Assembly (NCBI GenBank): GCA_964420125.1
Contig: CAYQQQ010000020.1
Coordinates: 17,352 to 81,351, forward strand
Direction of reading: 5' to 3'
Length of the DNA stretch: 64,000 nucleotides
Origin: CAYQQQ01 sp964420125
GTDB lineage: Bacteria; Actinomycetota; Acidimicrobiia; Acidimicrobiales; Microtrichaceae
The position numbers were made by a program, and so were the translations under genes. A model generated the notes under the pieces. That model was given only the letters and a program-made list of their open reading frames with translations, was not told the origin of the DNA and ran no database searches. Position 1 is the first letter of the stretch; each line of letters opens with the position of its first letter. Positions 15,356 through 23,435 of the stretch are shown piece after piece.

Positions 15356-16480
15356 TCAGGGTAGGGCGAGACGCACGACCTTGCGCACCACCGAGCCCAG
15401 CTGCACCAGGAACGGTCGGGAGTTGTAGGCGACGCCGTGACGGGCGCAGATCTCCCGCACCCGGGGCTCGAGTCCGGCGTAGCGGTTGGACGGGAGGTCG
15501 GGGAACAGGTGGTGCTCGACCTGGTGGTCCAGGTTGCCCGACATCACGTCCATGATCCGACCGCCCGTGAAGTTCACCGACCCGAGCACCTGGCGGCGGT
15601 ACCACTCCCCCTTCGACTCTCCCTCGACCTCCTCGGGGTCGAACAGCGACACGCCATCGGGGAAGTGGCCGCAGAAGATCACCGCGGCCGCCCACACGTT
15701 GCGCACGACGTTGGCCACCAGCGCACCGCTGAGCGACGAGATCACCCCGGACAGGCCGAAGGGCAGCGAGAGCAACGGCCAGGCCAGCACGTCCTTGCCG
15801 AGCTGCCGGCGCACCTTGGCGCCCAGCTCCGCCAGACGCTCCGACTCCGGCTGGGACTCCGCCGGCCCGTCCACCGAGCGCGTGGGTGCGTCGTGCAGCG
15901 CCACGCCGTACTCGAACACCAGGGCGAGCCCCAGGAACGTGAGCGGCTGGAGCAGCATGGTCGGGTTCCACGCCTGGTCCGGATCGACGCGGAGCACGCC
16001 GTAGCCGATGTCGGCGTCTCGGCCCCGCACGTTGGTCCACTGGTGGTGCATGTGGTTGTGGGTGTGCTTCCACTGCCGGGCGGTGCAGACGTTGTCCCAG
16101 TCCCAGGTGGCGGAGTGGATGTCGGGATCGCGCATCCAGTCCCACTGGCCGTGCATGACGTTGTGGCCGATCTCCATGTTCTCGAGGATCTTGGACAGGC
16201 TCAGCAGGCTGGTGCCGAGCAACCACAACGGCGGGACCGCCCCGACCATCAGCACAGCCCGACCGGCCAGCTCCAGTCGGCGCTGGAGACGGACCAGGTT
16301 GCGGATGTAGGCGGCATCCGCGCTGCCGCGAGCGGCCATGACCTCGGCGCGCAGCTCCTCGAGCTCGGTGGCGAAGCCGGCTGCGTCGAAGCCACCGTTC
16401 TGTTCTGCAGGAGGTGTCCGTTCCGACACCTCCTGCAGAACAGAACCCAGGGCGGTGCCGGTCTGGCTCAGCGTCTCCAT
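15356..16480 (-). CDS. Membrane fatty acid desaturase (DesA3-like)
   Basis: A 374-residue di-iron acyl-lipid/acyl-CoA desaturase. The three histidine boxes are GHNVMHGQ, KHTHNHMHHQ and NLDHQVEHHLFPDLPSN, with two hydrophobic double-spanners between them. Its start overlaps the stop of the ferredoxin reductase gene as TGATG, so the pair is translationally coupled, like DesA3 and its reductase Rv3230c in mycobacteria. Residues about 12-28 (within LGSVLQEVSERTPPAEQN) are encoded by a palindromic element at 16397-16446. This stretch precedes the conserved part of the family and is an apparent in-frame insertion. Confidence 0.93.
   Translation of the reverse strand: METLSQTGTALGSVLQEVSERTPPAEQNGGFDAAGFATELEELRAEVMAARGSADAAYIRNLVRLQRRLELAGRAVLMVGAVPPLWLLGTSLLSLSKILENMEIGHNVMHGQWDWMRDPDIHSATWDWDNVCTARQWKHTHNHMHHQWTNVRGRDADIGYGVLRVDPDQAWNPTMLLQPLTFLGLALVFEYGVALHDAPTRSVDGPAESQPESERLAELGAKVRRQLGKDVLAWPLLSLPFGLSGVISSLSGALVANVVRNVWAAAVIFCGHFPDGVSLFDPEEVEGESKGEWYRRQVLGSVNFTGGRIMDVMSGNLDHQVEHHLFPDLPSNRYAGLEPRVREICARHGVAYNSRPFLVQLGSVVRKVVRLALP
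16397..16446. repeat. GTTCTGTT-type palindromic element, copy 2, inside the desaturase frame
   Basis: Perfect 22-bp arms (16397-16418 and 16425-16446) around the loop CGTTCC. The ends are GTTCTGTT/AACAGAAC and the core GGAGGTGTC/GACACCTCC. It belongs with the copy at 57652 as a second core subtype. It is read through in frame on the minus strand as about 17 codons of the desaturase N-terminus. Confidence 0.92.
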
Positions 16481-17595
16481 CAGCGCGCCAGGGTGACGTC
16501 GGTCAGCGCCGCGGTGACGCAGAGCTGCACGTGGCTGCCGGAGCCCGTCCGACGACCGTCGCGCAGGTCGACCACCTCGCCGTCGAGGAGCTCGGTGGTG
16601 CAGGTGTGGCAGATCCCCATCCGGCACCCCGCCGGAGCCAGGGCCCCCGCCCCCTCTGCGACCTCCAGCAGGGGCGTCCGCTCGTCAGTGGTCGCGGCAC
16701 ATCCGGAGCGGGAGAAGTGCGCCGAGTTGTCCGCGCCGTCGGAGCGCTGCGACACGGACCTGTCCTTCCTCACCCCGAAGGGCTCCACCCGCAGGCGCGG
16801 AGCAGCGCCCGCGTCGGCCCAGATCCGCTCGGCGCTCGCCACGAGCTCCGGGGGGCCGCACACCCACGTGTCACGCACCCGCCAGTCCGGACACCGGAGG
16901 TCGAGCTGCTCCACGCTCAGGTGGGTGCCCTCGATCGAGCGCCCCTGCTCGTCGCGGGTGACGACCACGTCCAGCTCCAGCCACGGCATCGCCGCAGCCA
17001 ACGCCTCCAGCTCGCCGCCGAAGAGCAGCTGCGACGGCCTCTGCACGTGGTGCAGGACGTGTACGTCGGGATGGGTCGCAGCGTCGTGGGCAGCGGCCCC
17101 CATGGCCTGCGTGGCCAGCCAGCGCAGCATCGCCATCACCGGGGTCAGGCCGCTGCCGCCGCCGAGCAGCAGCACCGGCGCGTCGAGGCGCTCCGGAAGG
17201 GTGAACGACCCGCTCGGACCGTCGAGGGCAACGAGGTCCCCGGGGCGCGCCCCGTGCACGAGGTGGGTCGAGACGAGACCCCCCGGGTGGGCCTGCACCG
17301 CGACCTCGATGCACGTGCCGGCGGATCCGGGCAGGGAGGTGACGGTGTAGGAGCGGTGGTGCCGGACGCCGTCGACGTCGACGCCCAGGGTGACGAACTG
17401 GCCGGGGCGATGGGTCGTCCAGCCGTGACCGGGCCGGATCCGCAGCACGGCGGCGTCGACGCCGGTGGGGGTGATGTCCTGGATGACCCCGAGGCGCGGA
17501 GCCCGGCACATGCCGCTGCCCCATCGGGGGTTGAGGGCCTGGAGCAGCGCTCCGGCGGAGTGTGGAGTGGCGAAGCACTCGAGCAGTGATCGCAT
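16480..17595 (-). CDS. Ferredoxin-NADP reductase-like electron donor with C-terminal 2Fe-2S domain
   Basis: A 371-residue fused oxidoreductase supplying electrons to the desaturase. The FAD motif is HRSYTVTS (RxYS/T). The NAD(P) domain opens with LLLGGGSGLTPVMAML and ends with DTWVCGPPEL. A plant-type 2Fe-2S domain follows, with cysteines spaced C-x4-C-x2-C (AGCRMGICHTC) and a last Cys in VQLCV. This is the Rv3230c architecture. The ATG at 17595 follows AAGGATG. A palindromic operator lies just upstream of it. Confidence 0.93.
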   Translation of the reverse strand: MRSLLECFATPHSAGALLQALNPRWGSGMCRAPRLGVIQDITPTGVDAAVLRIRPGHGWTTHRPGQFVTLGVDVDGVRHHRSYTVTSLPGSAGTCIEVAVQAHPGGLVSTHLVHGARPGDLVALDGPSGSFTLPERLDAPVLLLGGGSGLTPVMAMLRWLATQAMGAAAHDAATHPDVHVLHHVQRPSQLLFGGELEALAAAMPWLELDVVVTRDEQGRSIEGTHLSVEQLDLRCPDWRVRDTWVCGPPELVASAERIWADAGAAPRLRVEPFGVRKDRSVSQRSDGADNSAHFSRSGCAATTDERTPLLEVAEGAGALAPAGCRMGICHTCTTELLDGEVVDLRDGRRTGSGSHVQLCVTAALTDVTLAR

Positions 17596-17612
17596 GCCCG
17601 CATCCTTGATGC

Positions 17613-17658
17613 TGACAGTAGGTGCTGTCAACAGATGGTGGCAGCGTTCGCTGTCAAC
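17613..17658. promoter_or_regulatory. Putative operator between the desaturase operon and MerR gene
   Basis: Inverted repeat TGACAG-N6-CTGTCA (17613-17630), overlapping the direct repeats GCTGTCAAC at 17624-17632 and 17650-17658. It lies between the divergent reductase (start 17595) and MerR-type regulator (start 17689). It is plausibly the binding site for control of fatty acid desaturation. Confidence 0.6.
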
Positions 17659-17688
17659 TTCTCAGGTCATGTGTCACGATCTGCGGTG

Positions 17689-18456
17689 ATGGCCGAGCGT
17701 GCCCACACCACCGACGCCGGGGAGGCCCCCGACGACGACGACGCCGGCGGGCCCGTCTACACCCTCGAGGAGCTGGCCTCCGCCAGTGGTGTGCCCGCCC
17801 GCACCATCCGCTACTACCAGGCCGAGAAGCTCCTGCAGAAGCCCCACCGCGACCGTCGCGACGCCAGGGTCGCCCGCTACGGCGGGGAGCACCTCGAGCG
17901 CCTGCGCCTTGTGGGCGAGCTGCGCGATCGGGGTCTCAAGCTGCCGGCCATCCGCACCCTGCTCGACGAGGGCGACGCAGGCACCCGGGTGGCCGACTGG
18001 CTGGGACTCGACTCCACCCTGCGCGGCTCCTGGGGCCACGACGAGCCCCGGATCGTCTCCAGCGGCGAGCTGACGGAGCTGCTCGGTGGCACTCCACCCG
18101 GCACCCAGGGGATCTTCGAGGACGCCGGCATGTTCACCAGGCAGGGCCACGCCTGGCTGGTGCCGAGCGAACCCCTGCTCAGCGTCGCCACGGACCTGGT
18201 GCGCAACGGGGTCGACGTCGACCTGGTGATCGACGCCGTGCGGATCCTCCAGCAGCACCTGGGCAAGGCCGCCGATCAGCTGATCGACCTGTTCGTGGAG
18301 GCGGTCCGACAAGGGTTCGGCGCCGGCATCGACACCGTCGTGCTCACCAACGCGCTCCGGCCGGCAGCCGGCGAGGCTGCCCGCATCGTGTTCGCCCAGC
18401 AGCTGGAGCGGGCCATCGAGGAGCTGCTCGACGACACCCGACGACTCAGCCGCTGA
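17689..18456 (+). CDS. MerR-family transcriptional regulator
   Basis: A 255-residue regulator. An acidic leader (about 20 residues) precedes a MerR winged helix, YTLEELASASGVPARTIRYYQAEKLL, with the RYYQAEKL signature, then a helical linker (ELRDRGLKLPAIRTLLDEGD). The C-terminal 150 residues are helical and of unknown ligand specificity. It carries no metal-binding Cys cluster. Its divergence from the reductase/desaturase pair suggests it senses a lipid or redox cue. The start is an ATG at 17689 with only a weak ribosome site. Confidence 0.88.
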   Translation: MAERAHTTDAGEAPDDDDAGGPVYTLEELASASGVPARTIRYYQAEKLLQKPHRDRRDARVARYGGEHLERLRLVGELRDRGLKLPAIRTLLDEGDAGTRVADWLGLDSTLRGSWGHDEPRIVSSGELTELLGGTPPGTQGIFEDAGMFTRQGHAWLVPSEPLLSVATDLVRNGVDVDLVIDAVRILQQHLGKAADQLIDLFVEAVRQGFGAGIDTVVLTNALRPAAGEAARIVFAQQLERAIEELLDDTRRLSR

Positions 18457-18550
18457 GCACAGGAGCCCGCCGAGCGGGATTCCGCGACCCCGCCGTTAGC
18501 GTGATCACCGGGGGGCCAGCAGCAGCCACGCCGAGCCGGAGGCCAGCACC

Positions 18551-21145
18551 GTGACCGCGACGACCGCGTCCACACCCACCCACGACGAGACGACGCACCC
18601 CGACGACGACCTCGAGGAGATCCCCCTGGAGCAGGTGCTCTCCCTGCTCGAGGTCGACCCCCCGCTGGGGCTCTCCTCCAGCGACGCGGCCGCCCGCCTC
18701 GAGCGCTACGGCCCCAACGAGCTCCCCGAGCACCACGTCAGCACGCTGCGCAAGCTGCTGGGGTACCTCACCGGACCGCTGGCCTACATGATCGAGGCCG
18801 CAGCCATCGTGTCCGCCCTGATCGGGCACTGGGACGACTTCGCCATCATCTTCTGCCTCTTGGTGTTCAACACGGTGCTCGAGCTGTGGCAGGACCACAA
18901 GGCCACCAGCGCTCTCGAGTCGCTCAAGGCGGGCCTGGCGCTCGAAGCGACGGTGCGACGCGACGGCGAGTGGACCTCGGCGCCGGCCGCGGAGCTGGTG
19001 CCGGGCGACGTGGTGAAGATCCGCCTGGGCATGATCGTGCCCGCCGACCTGCGGCTGGTCGAGGGCGACACGGCGTCGATCGACCAGGCCGCGCTCACCG
19101 GCGAGTCGCTGCCGGTGAGCAAGCACCTCGGTGACGTCGCCTACTCGGGGAGCGTCGTCCGCCAAGGCGAGATGAGCGGCGTGGTGATCGAGACCGGCGC
19201 CGCCACCTACCTCGGGCGCACCGCCCGGCTGGTGGCCGGTGCGGGGTCCGTCAGCCACGTGCAGAAGGCGATGGCCACCATCGGGAACTTCCTCATCGTG
19301 CTGGCCGTGTTCCTGGTGGTCGTGCTCGTGCTCGTTCAGCTCTACCGAAAGCTGGTCGTGCAGCACAGCTTCGACCTCGACGACGCCGCGCAGCTCCTGC
19401 AGTTCGTGCTCGTGCTGCTGGTGGCATCGATCCCCGTGGCGATGCCTGCGGTGTTCTCGGTGACCATGGCGCTCGGCGCCCTCTCGCTGTCGACGGAGGG
19501 GGCGATCGTGTCGAAGCTCGAGTCGATCGAGGAGATGGCCGGGGTCGACACCCTCTGCTCCGACAAGACCGGGACGCTCACCATGAACCGACTGGCGGTG
19601 GGCACGCCGCTGCTGGTCGACGCCGGCGACGCACAGGAGGTGGTTCGCTGCGCCGCGCTGGCCTCGCAGCGCAGCGTCGCCGACCCCATCGACGACGCGG
19701 TGGTCGATGCCCTGGAGGACCCCCGCCAGCTCGACGACTGGGAGCAGACGGCGTTCGTGCCCTTCGATCCCGTGACCAAGCGGGTCGAGGCCACGGTCAT
19801 CGGTCCCGACGGGCGCACGCTGCACGTGGCCAAGGGCGCACCCCAGGCGATCCTGGAGCTGACGGGTGCCACCGGCCCGATCGCCGAGGACGTCGGTACC
19901 CACGTGGCAGAGCTGGCGTCCCACGGCTTCCGCGCCCTCGGCGTGGCCCGCTCCGAGGACGGCACCACCTGGAGCTACCTCGGGGTGCTCCCCCTGTCGG
20001 ATCCGCCACGGGAGGACTCAGCGCCCACGATCGCCGATGCCCGAGCCAAGGGCCTCCGGGTGAAGATGATCACCGGGGACGACACCGCCATCGCCAAGCA
20101 GCTGGCGGAGGAGATCGGCCTGGGCACGAACATCGTCGCCGCCGACGACGCCTTCGCCAGGGACATGGACCCCGACCACCTCCCCGAGCGGACGATCGAC
20201 CTCATCGAGTCCGCCGACGGCTTCGCCAGGGTGTTCCCCCAGCACAAGTACGCCATCGTGAAGGCCCTGCAGCAGCGAGGGCACCTGGTCGCCATGACCG
20301 GCGACGGCGTGAACGACTCGCCGGCGCTCAAGCAGGCGGACTGCGGCGTGGCGGTGTCGGGAGCGGTGGACGCCGCCCGCAGCGCGGCGGCCCTGATCCT
20401 GACCAGAGCGGGTTTGTCGACCATCAACGCGGCCATCGACGGCGCCCGTCAGATCTTCGGGCGGATCACGGGCTACGCCATCTACCGGGTGGCGCTCACC
20501 CTGGACATCATGTTCCTGGTCGTGATCAGCACGGTCTTCCTCGGGTTCATGCCGCTGGCCGCGGTCATGATCGTCATCATCTCCCTGCTCGACGACATCC
20601 CGATCATGACCATCGCCTACGACAACACGGTCGTGGCGCCACGCCCCCTCCGATGGCAGATGCCGAGGGTGCTGGGGGTCTCGACCGTGCTCGGCTTCTT
20701 CTCCATCGTGCAGTCGGTGGGCTGGTTGACCCTGGGCCTCGCCGCGCTGCGCCGCCCCGACTGGGGTGACGCCCTCGGGATCACGAGCCGACCCCAGCTG
20801 CAGACGCTGATGTTCCTGCAGCTCGTCGTCGGAGGGCACCTGCTCCTGCTGGTCACCCGCACCGAGCGCTGGTTCTTCCAGCGGCCGTTCCCGGCGTGGC
20901 AGCTCTTCTCGGCCATCGTGTGCACGCAGCTCTTGGCCGTGGCGATCTGCGGGTTCGGCTGGTTCGTGCCGGCCATCTCCGCCAGGGTGATCGCCCTGAC
21001 CTGGGCCTACAACCTGCTGTGGATGGCGCTCCTCGGCGTGATCCGGATCGTCGCCGAGCGGTGGCTTCTGGACCGGCGGCCACCGCGCTCCCGTCACCTC
21101 GAGCGGATGTCACAGCCCCTGCACCCCCACCCCGCCACCGGCTGA
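18551..21145 (+). CDS. P-type ATPase, plasma-membrane H+-ATPase (IIIA) type
   Basis: An 864-residue P-type ATPase. The N-terminal cation-ATPase segment is followed by TM1-2, the actuator domain with ALTGESLPVSK, TM4 with the IPVAMPAVFSVTMALGA core, the phosphorylation site CSDKTGTLT (Asp338), a compact N-domain (KGAPQAILEL), MITGDDTAIA, and the hinge MTGDGVNDSPALKQADCGVAV. Four further TM segments form the C-terminus. The PVAMPA motif and VALTLDIMFLVV fit proton pumps rather than Ca or heavy-metal pumps. The GTG at 18551 follows GGAGG. It should energise the membrane or manage pH, but no partner gene is present. Confidence 0.9.
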   Translation: MTATTASTPTHDETTHPDDDLEEIPLEQVLSLLEVDPPLGLSSSDAAARLERYGPNELPEHHVSTLRKLLGYLTGPLAYMIEAAAIVSALIGHWDDFAIIFCLLVFNTVLELWQDHKATSALESLKAGLALEATVRRDGEWTSAPAAELVPGDVVKIRLGMIVPADLRLVEGDTASIDQAALTGESLPVSKHLGDVAYSGSVVRQGEMSGVVIETGAATYLGRTARLVAGAGSVSHVQKAMATIGNFLIVLAVFLVVVLVLVQLYRKLVVQHSFDLDDAAQLLQFVLVLLVASIPVAMPAVFSVTMALGALSLSTEGAIVSKLESIEEMAGVDTLCSDKTGTLTMNRLAVGTPLLVDAGDAQEVVRCAALASQRSVADPIDDAVVDALEDPRQLDDWEQTAFVPFDPVTKRVEATVIGPDGRTLHVAKGAPQAILELTGATGPIAEDVGTHVAELASHGFRALGVARSEDGTTWSYLGVLPLSDPPREDSAPTIADARAKGLRVKMITGDDTAIAKQLAEEIGLGTNIVAADDAFARDMDPDHLPERTIDLIESADGFARVFPQHKYAIVKALQQRGHLVAMTGDGVNDSPALKQADCGVAVSGAVDAARSAAALILTRAGLSTINAAIDGARQIFGRITGYAIYRVALTLDIMFLVVISTVFLGFMPLAAVMIVIISLLDDIPIMTIAYDNTVVAPRPLRWQMPRVLGVSTVLGFFSIVQSVGWLTLGLAALRRPDWGDALGITSRPQLQTLMFLQLVVGGHLLLLVTRTERWFFQRPFPAWQLFSAIVCTQLLAVAICGFGWFVPAISARVIALTWAYNLLWMALLGVIRIVAERWLLDRRPPRSRHLERMSQPLHPHPATG

Positions 21146-21155
21146 CCCTGTCGTC

Positions 21156-21171
21156 GACGGGGGAACCCGTC
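21156..21171. terminator. Short GGAA-tetraloop hairpin between convergent genes
   Basis: The stem GACGGG/CCCGTC closes a GGAA tetraloop of the stable GNRA class. It lies 10 bases past the ATPase stop and touches the stop codon of the convergent winged-helix gene. Only 6 bp, so it is a modest bidirectional terminator at best. Confidence 0.45.
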
Positions 21172-21508
21172 ACACCCGAGTGCGGCGCGACCGCTTCCTG
21201 CGTGGGGCCCGATCGGCGAGCGCAGACAGCAGCTCCCCCACGGTGTGGCCGCCCTCGAGGGGGTGGCGCAGCGGGGCGTCGCGGTCCAGTGCATAGGTGT
21301 TGCGCCGACCGACCCGCGTGCGGGTGAGGTAGCCCTCCGCGACCAGGTCGCCGATGATCTTCTGCGTGGCCCGCTCGGTGATGCCGACGCGCTGGGCGAT
21401 CTCCCATCCGCGCAGGTCCGGGTCGGCGTCGAGGCACACCAGCACGTGCGCGTGGTTGGTGAGGAAGGTCCAGCTCGGGGCGGCCGGCGAACCGGGGGGT
21501 TCGGCCAT
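21170..21508 (-). CDS. Small winged-helix transcriptional regulator
   Basis: A 112-residue protein with a MarR/ArsR-like winged helix: ILVCLDADP-type helix 1 region (VLVCLDADPDLRGWEIAQRVGITERATQKIIGDLVAEGYL), then the wing TRTRVGRRNTYAL. The C-terminus is basic (RRKRSRRTRV). Such proteins often act as stand-alone repressors. No ligand or metal site is visible. It is convergent with the ATPase gene. Confidence 0.85.
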   Translation of the reverse strand: MAEPPGSPAAPSWTFLTNHAHVLVCLDADPDLRGWEIAQRVGITERATQKIIGDLVAEGYLTRTRVGRRNTYALDRDAPLRHPLEGGHTVGELLSALADRAPRRKRSRRTRV

Positions 21509-21553
21509 GGCACGAACCCTACTTCACGAAGCAGGCATCACGACCGGGACCGA

Positions 21554-22435
21554 TCAGGCCTTCTGCCACCAGATCCCGGTCCAGTCCACCTGGTGCATCG
21601 GGGCGGTGATCCCCTGCGCCGCCCGGTAGTCGTCCACCGCCTGCCGACACGGAACCCACCCTCCGTAGTCGTCGACGATCACGAACCCCCCCGGAGCGAC
21701 CTTCGGCTCCATGTGCACGAGGGCGTCCATCGTGGACTGGTAGAGGTCCCCGTCGAGGCGGAGCACCGCCAGCTCCTCCACCGGGGCCGCAGGCAAGGTG
21801 TCCTCGAACCATCCCTCCAGCAGGCGCACCCGATCGTCGAGGAGGTCGTAGCGGGCGAAGTTGGCCCGCACCGCGGCGGCGTCGACCTTCAGCACCCCCA
21901 CGCCGGACCAGTCGAGGCCCTCGTCGGCCGGATACCGCTCGTCGGGCACCGGAAGGCCCTCGAAGGAGTCGGCCACCCACACCCGCCGGGTGCGATCGCC
22001 GAACGCTTCGAGCACGCCCTTCATGAGGATGGTGGCACCGCCGCGCCACACGCCGGTCTCCATGAGGTCGCCGGGCACGCCACGCTGCAGCGCGTCGACG
22101 CAGCAGCGCCGGACGTTCTCCAGACGGGCCGTGCCGATCATGGTCTCCGCAGTCGGCGGCCAGTCGCGGCCCTCGGCCCGGGCTGCGGGCTCGCCACGGC
22201 GGACCAGTCGCCAGTCGTTGGTCCGCAGCGCCGGGAGCAGGACCTGGCGCACCGGGCGACCGTCGTCGAGCACGGCGTCGTCCAGGCGGACGTCCCACCA
22301 CTCCTGATCGAGGAACGCCTCCCGCGTCAGGCACCGGGCCAGGAGATCGAGGTAGCGCTGGGCCACGACCGGGATCTGCTCGTGCTGGGGACCGAGCGAT
22401 GGATCGGCTCCGGTCGGGTTCGAGGGGTCGGACAT
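21554..22435 (-). CDS. TylF/MycF-family O-methyltransferase
   Basis: A 293-residue protein of the macrocin-O-methyltransferase (TylF) family: METGVWRGGATILMKG is the SAM-binding motif I, VWVADSFEGLP the following strand, LRLDGDLYQSTMDAL and FVIVDDYGGW the metal-binding Asp region. Family members methylate deoxysugars. No sugar-antibiotic cluster is adjacent, so a surface-glycan role is as likely. The ATG at 22435 is preferred; the frame is open upstream only because of GC content. Confidence 0.92.
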   Translation of the reverse strand: MSDPSNPTGADPSLGPQHEQIPVVAQRYLDLLARCLTREAFLDQEWWDVRLDDAVLDDGRPVRQVLLPALRTNDWRLVRRGEPAARAEGRDWPPTAETMIGTARLENVRRCCVDALQRGVPGDLMETGVWRGGATILMKGVLEAFGDRTRRVWVADSFEGLPVPDERYPADEGLDWSGVGVLKVDAAAVRANFARYDLLDDRVRLLEGWFEDTLPAAPVEELAVLRLDGDLYQSTMDALVHMEPKVAPGGFVIVDDYGGWVPCRQAVDDYRAAQGITAPMHQVDWTGIWWQKA

Positions 22436-22662
22436 CGGCGGGACGCTACCGGCACCCCCGCATCCCGGCGAGCCCGGCCGCCTCCGTTCGCATCGCCTCG
22501 GACCCCTCGAGCCACCCCTCGCGCCGTCGCCCCCTCGAGCCGTCGCCCCTCGCGCCGTCACCCCCTCGAATCGCATCTACGTCGACCTTCTCCGCCTTCA
22601 GGTGACCTCCGAAGGCAGAGAGGTTCGCCCGTGAAGCTGTGAGCCTGCAGAGCCCACCTGAA

Positions 22663-22757
22663 GGCGCAGCACACACCTGACCGCGCAGCACACACCTGAC
22701 CGCGTAGCACACACCTGACCGCGCAGCACACACCTGACCGCGCAGCGCTCACTTGAC
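22663..22757. repeat. Five-copy 19-bp tandem repeat at the end of ogt
   Basis: Units of 19 bp (cgcgcagcacacacctgac): 22663-22681 (one change), 22682-22700, 22701-22719 (one change), 22720-22738, and a decayed fifth unit 22739-22757 that contains the ogt stop codon. It is too short and has no spacers, so it is not a CRISPR array. It looks like a minisatellite seeded from the 3' end of ogt. Confidence 0.9.
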
Positions 22758-23315
22758 GAGGAAGGACGCACCCTCCAGCTCGAGCAGGAGGACCTTGCGG
22801 TCGAGTCCGCCGCCGTAGCCGCCGAGCGTGCCGTCGGCGGCGATCACCCGGTGGCAAGGGATCAGGATGGGGATGGGGTTGGCGCCGTTGGCACCGCCGA
22901 CGGCGCGCATGGCGCTGGGTCGACCGATGGCCTCGGCCACCTCGCCGTAGCTGGCGGTGGCACCGAAGGGGATGTCCGTCAGTGCGGCCCACACCTCCTG
23001 CTGGAACGACGTCCCCACGGGTGCGAGGGGGACGTCGAACTCCCGACGCCGGCCGTCGAAGTACTCCTCGAGTTGGCGGCGCAGCTCCTCGAAGGGTCGG
23101 TCGTCCTCCACCCAACCCGGCTCCGGGGAGGGACCGTCCTCGTCGGTGAAGTGGAGCCCGACCAGCGCCCCGCGTGAGATCGCTCCCAACAGCACCCCGA
23201 CCGGGCTGTCGATCCAGGTCGTGACGACCTCGCCGACATCGTTCGGGCGGGAGCGCCGGCGGTCGCGACCGGCGGCACCCGGACGGGGCGAGGTGGGTCG
23301 GCTCGACGCGTGCAT
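22749..23315 (-). CDS. ogt: Methylated-DNA-protein-cysteine S-methyltransferase
   Basis: A 188-residue O6-alkylguanine-DNA alkyltransferase. SFQQEVWAALTDIPFGATASYGEVA is the DNA-binding helix region. IPCHRVI contains the acceptor cysteine, and GGYGGGLDRKVLLLELEGA is the C-terminal signature. It repairs O6-methylguanine in a suicide reaction. The ATG at 23315 follows AAGGTGGG. It is divergent from the Ada-AlkA gene across a 120-bp region with a long inverted repeat, forming an alkylation-repair pair. Confidence 0.96.
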   Translation of the reverse strand: MHASSRPTSPRPGAAGRDRRRSRPNDVGEVVTTWIDSPVGVLLGAISRGALVGLHFTDEDGPSPEPGWVEDDRPFEELRRQLEEYFDGRRREFDVPLAPVGTSFQQEVWAALTDIPFGATASYGEVAEAIGRPSAMRAVGGANGANPIPILIPCHRVIAADGTLGGYGGGLDRKVLLLELEGASFLVK

Positions 23316-23352
23316 GGACCCACCTTGCCCCACCGACGGAGCTCGCGTCGGT

Positions 23353-23398
23353 CGGATCCGGACAGATCCTCGCGAGTTCGACGACGTGTCCGGATCCG
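23353..23398. promoter_or_regulatory. 12-bp inverted repeat between ogt and ada-alkA
   Basis: CGGATCCGGACA at 23353-23364 faces its exact reverse complement at 23387-23398, 22 bases apart. Each arm is also rich in local symmetry (GGATCC, TCCGGA). The position in the shared promoter region of two divergent alkylation-repair genes suggests a common operator, possibly for the Ada-type protein; that is inference. Confidence 0.6.
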
Positions 23399-23435
23399 TC
23401 GCTCGCCGGGGCCCCCGACGTGGTTGCATCGGGGG

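Noticed and set aside
22663..22757. Possible CRISPR array
   Set aside because: The 19-bp units are contiguous with no unique spacers, and there is no cas gene.
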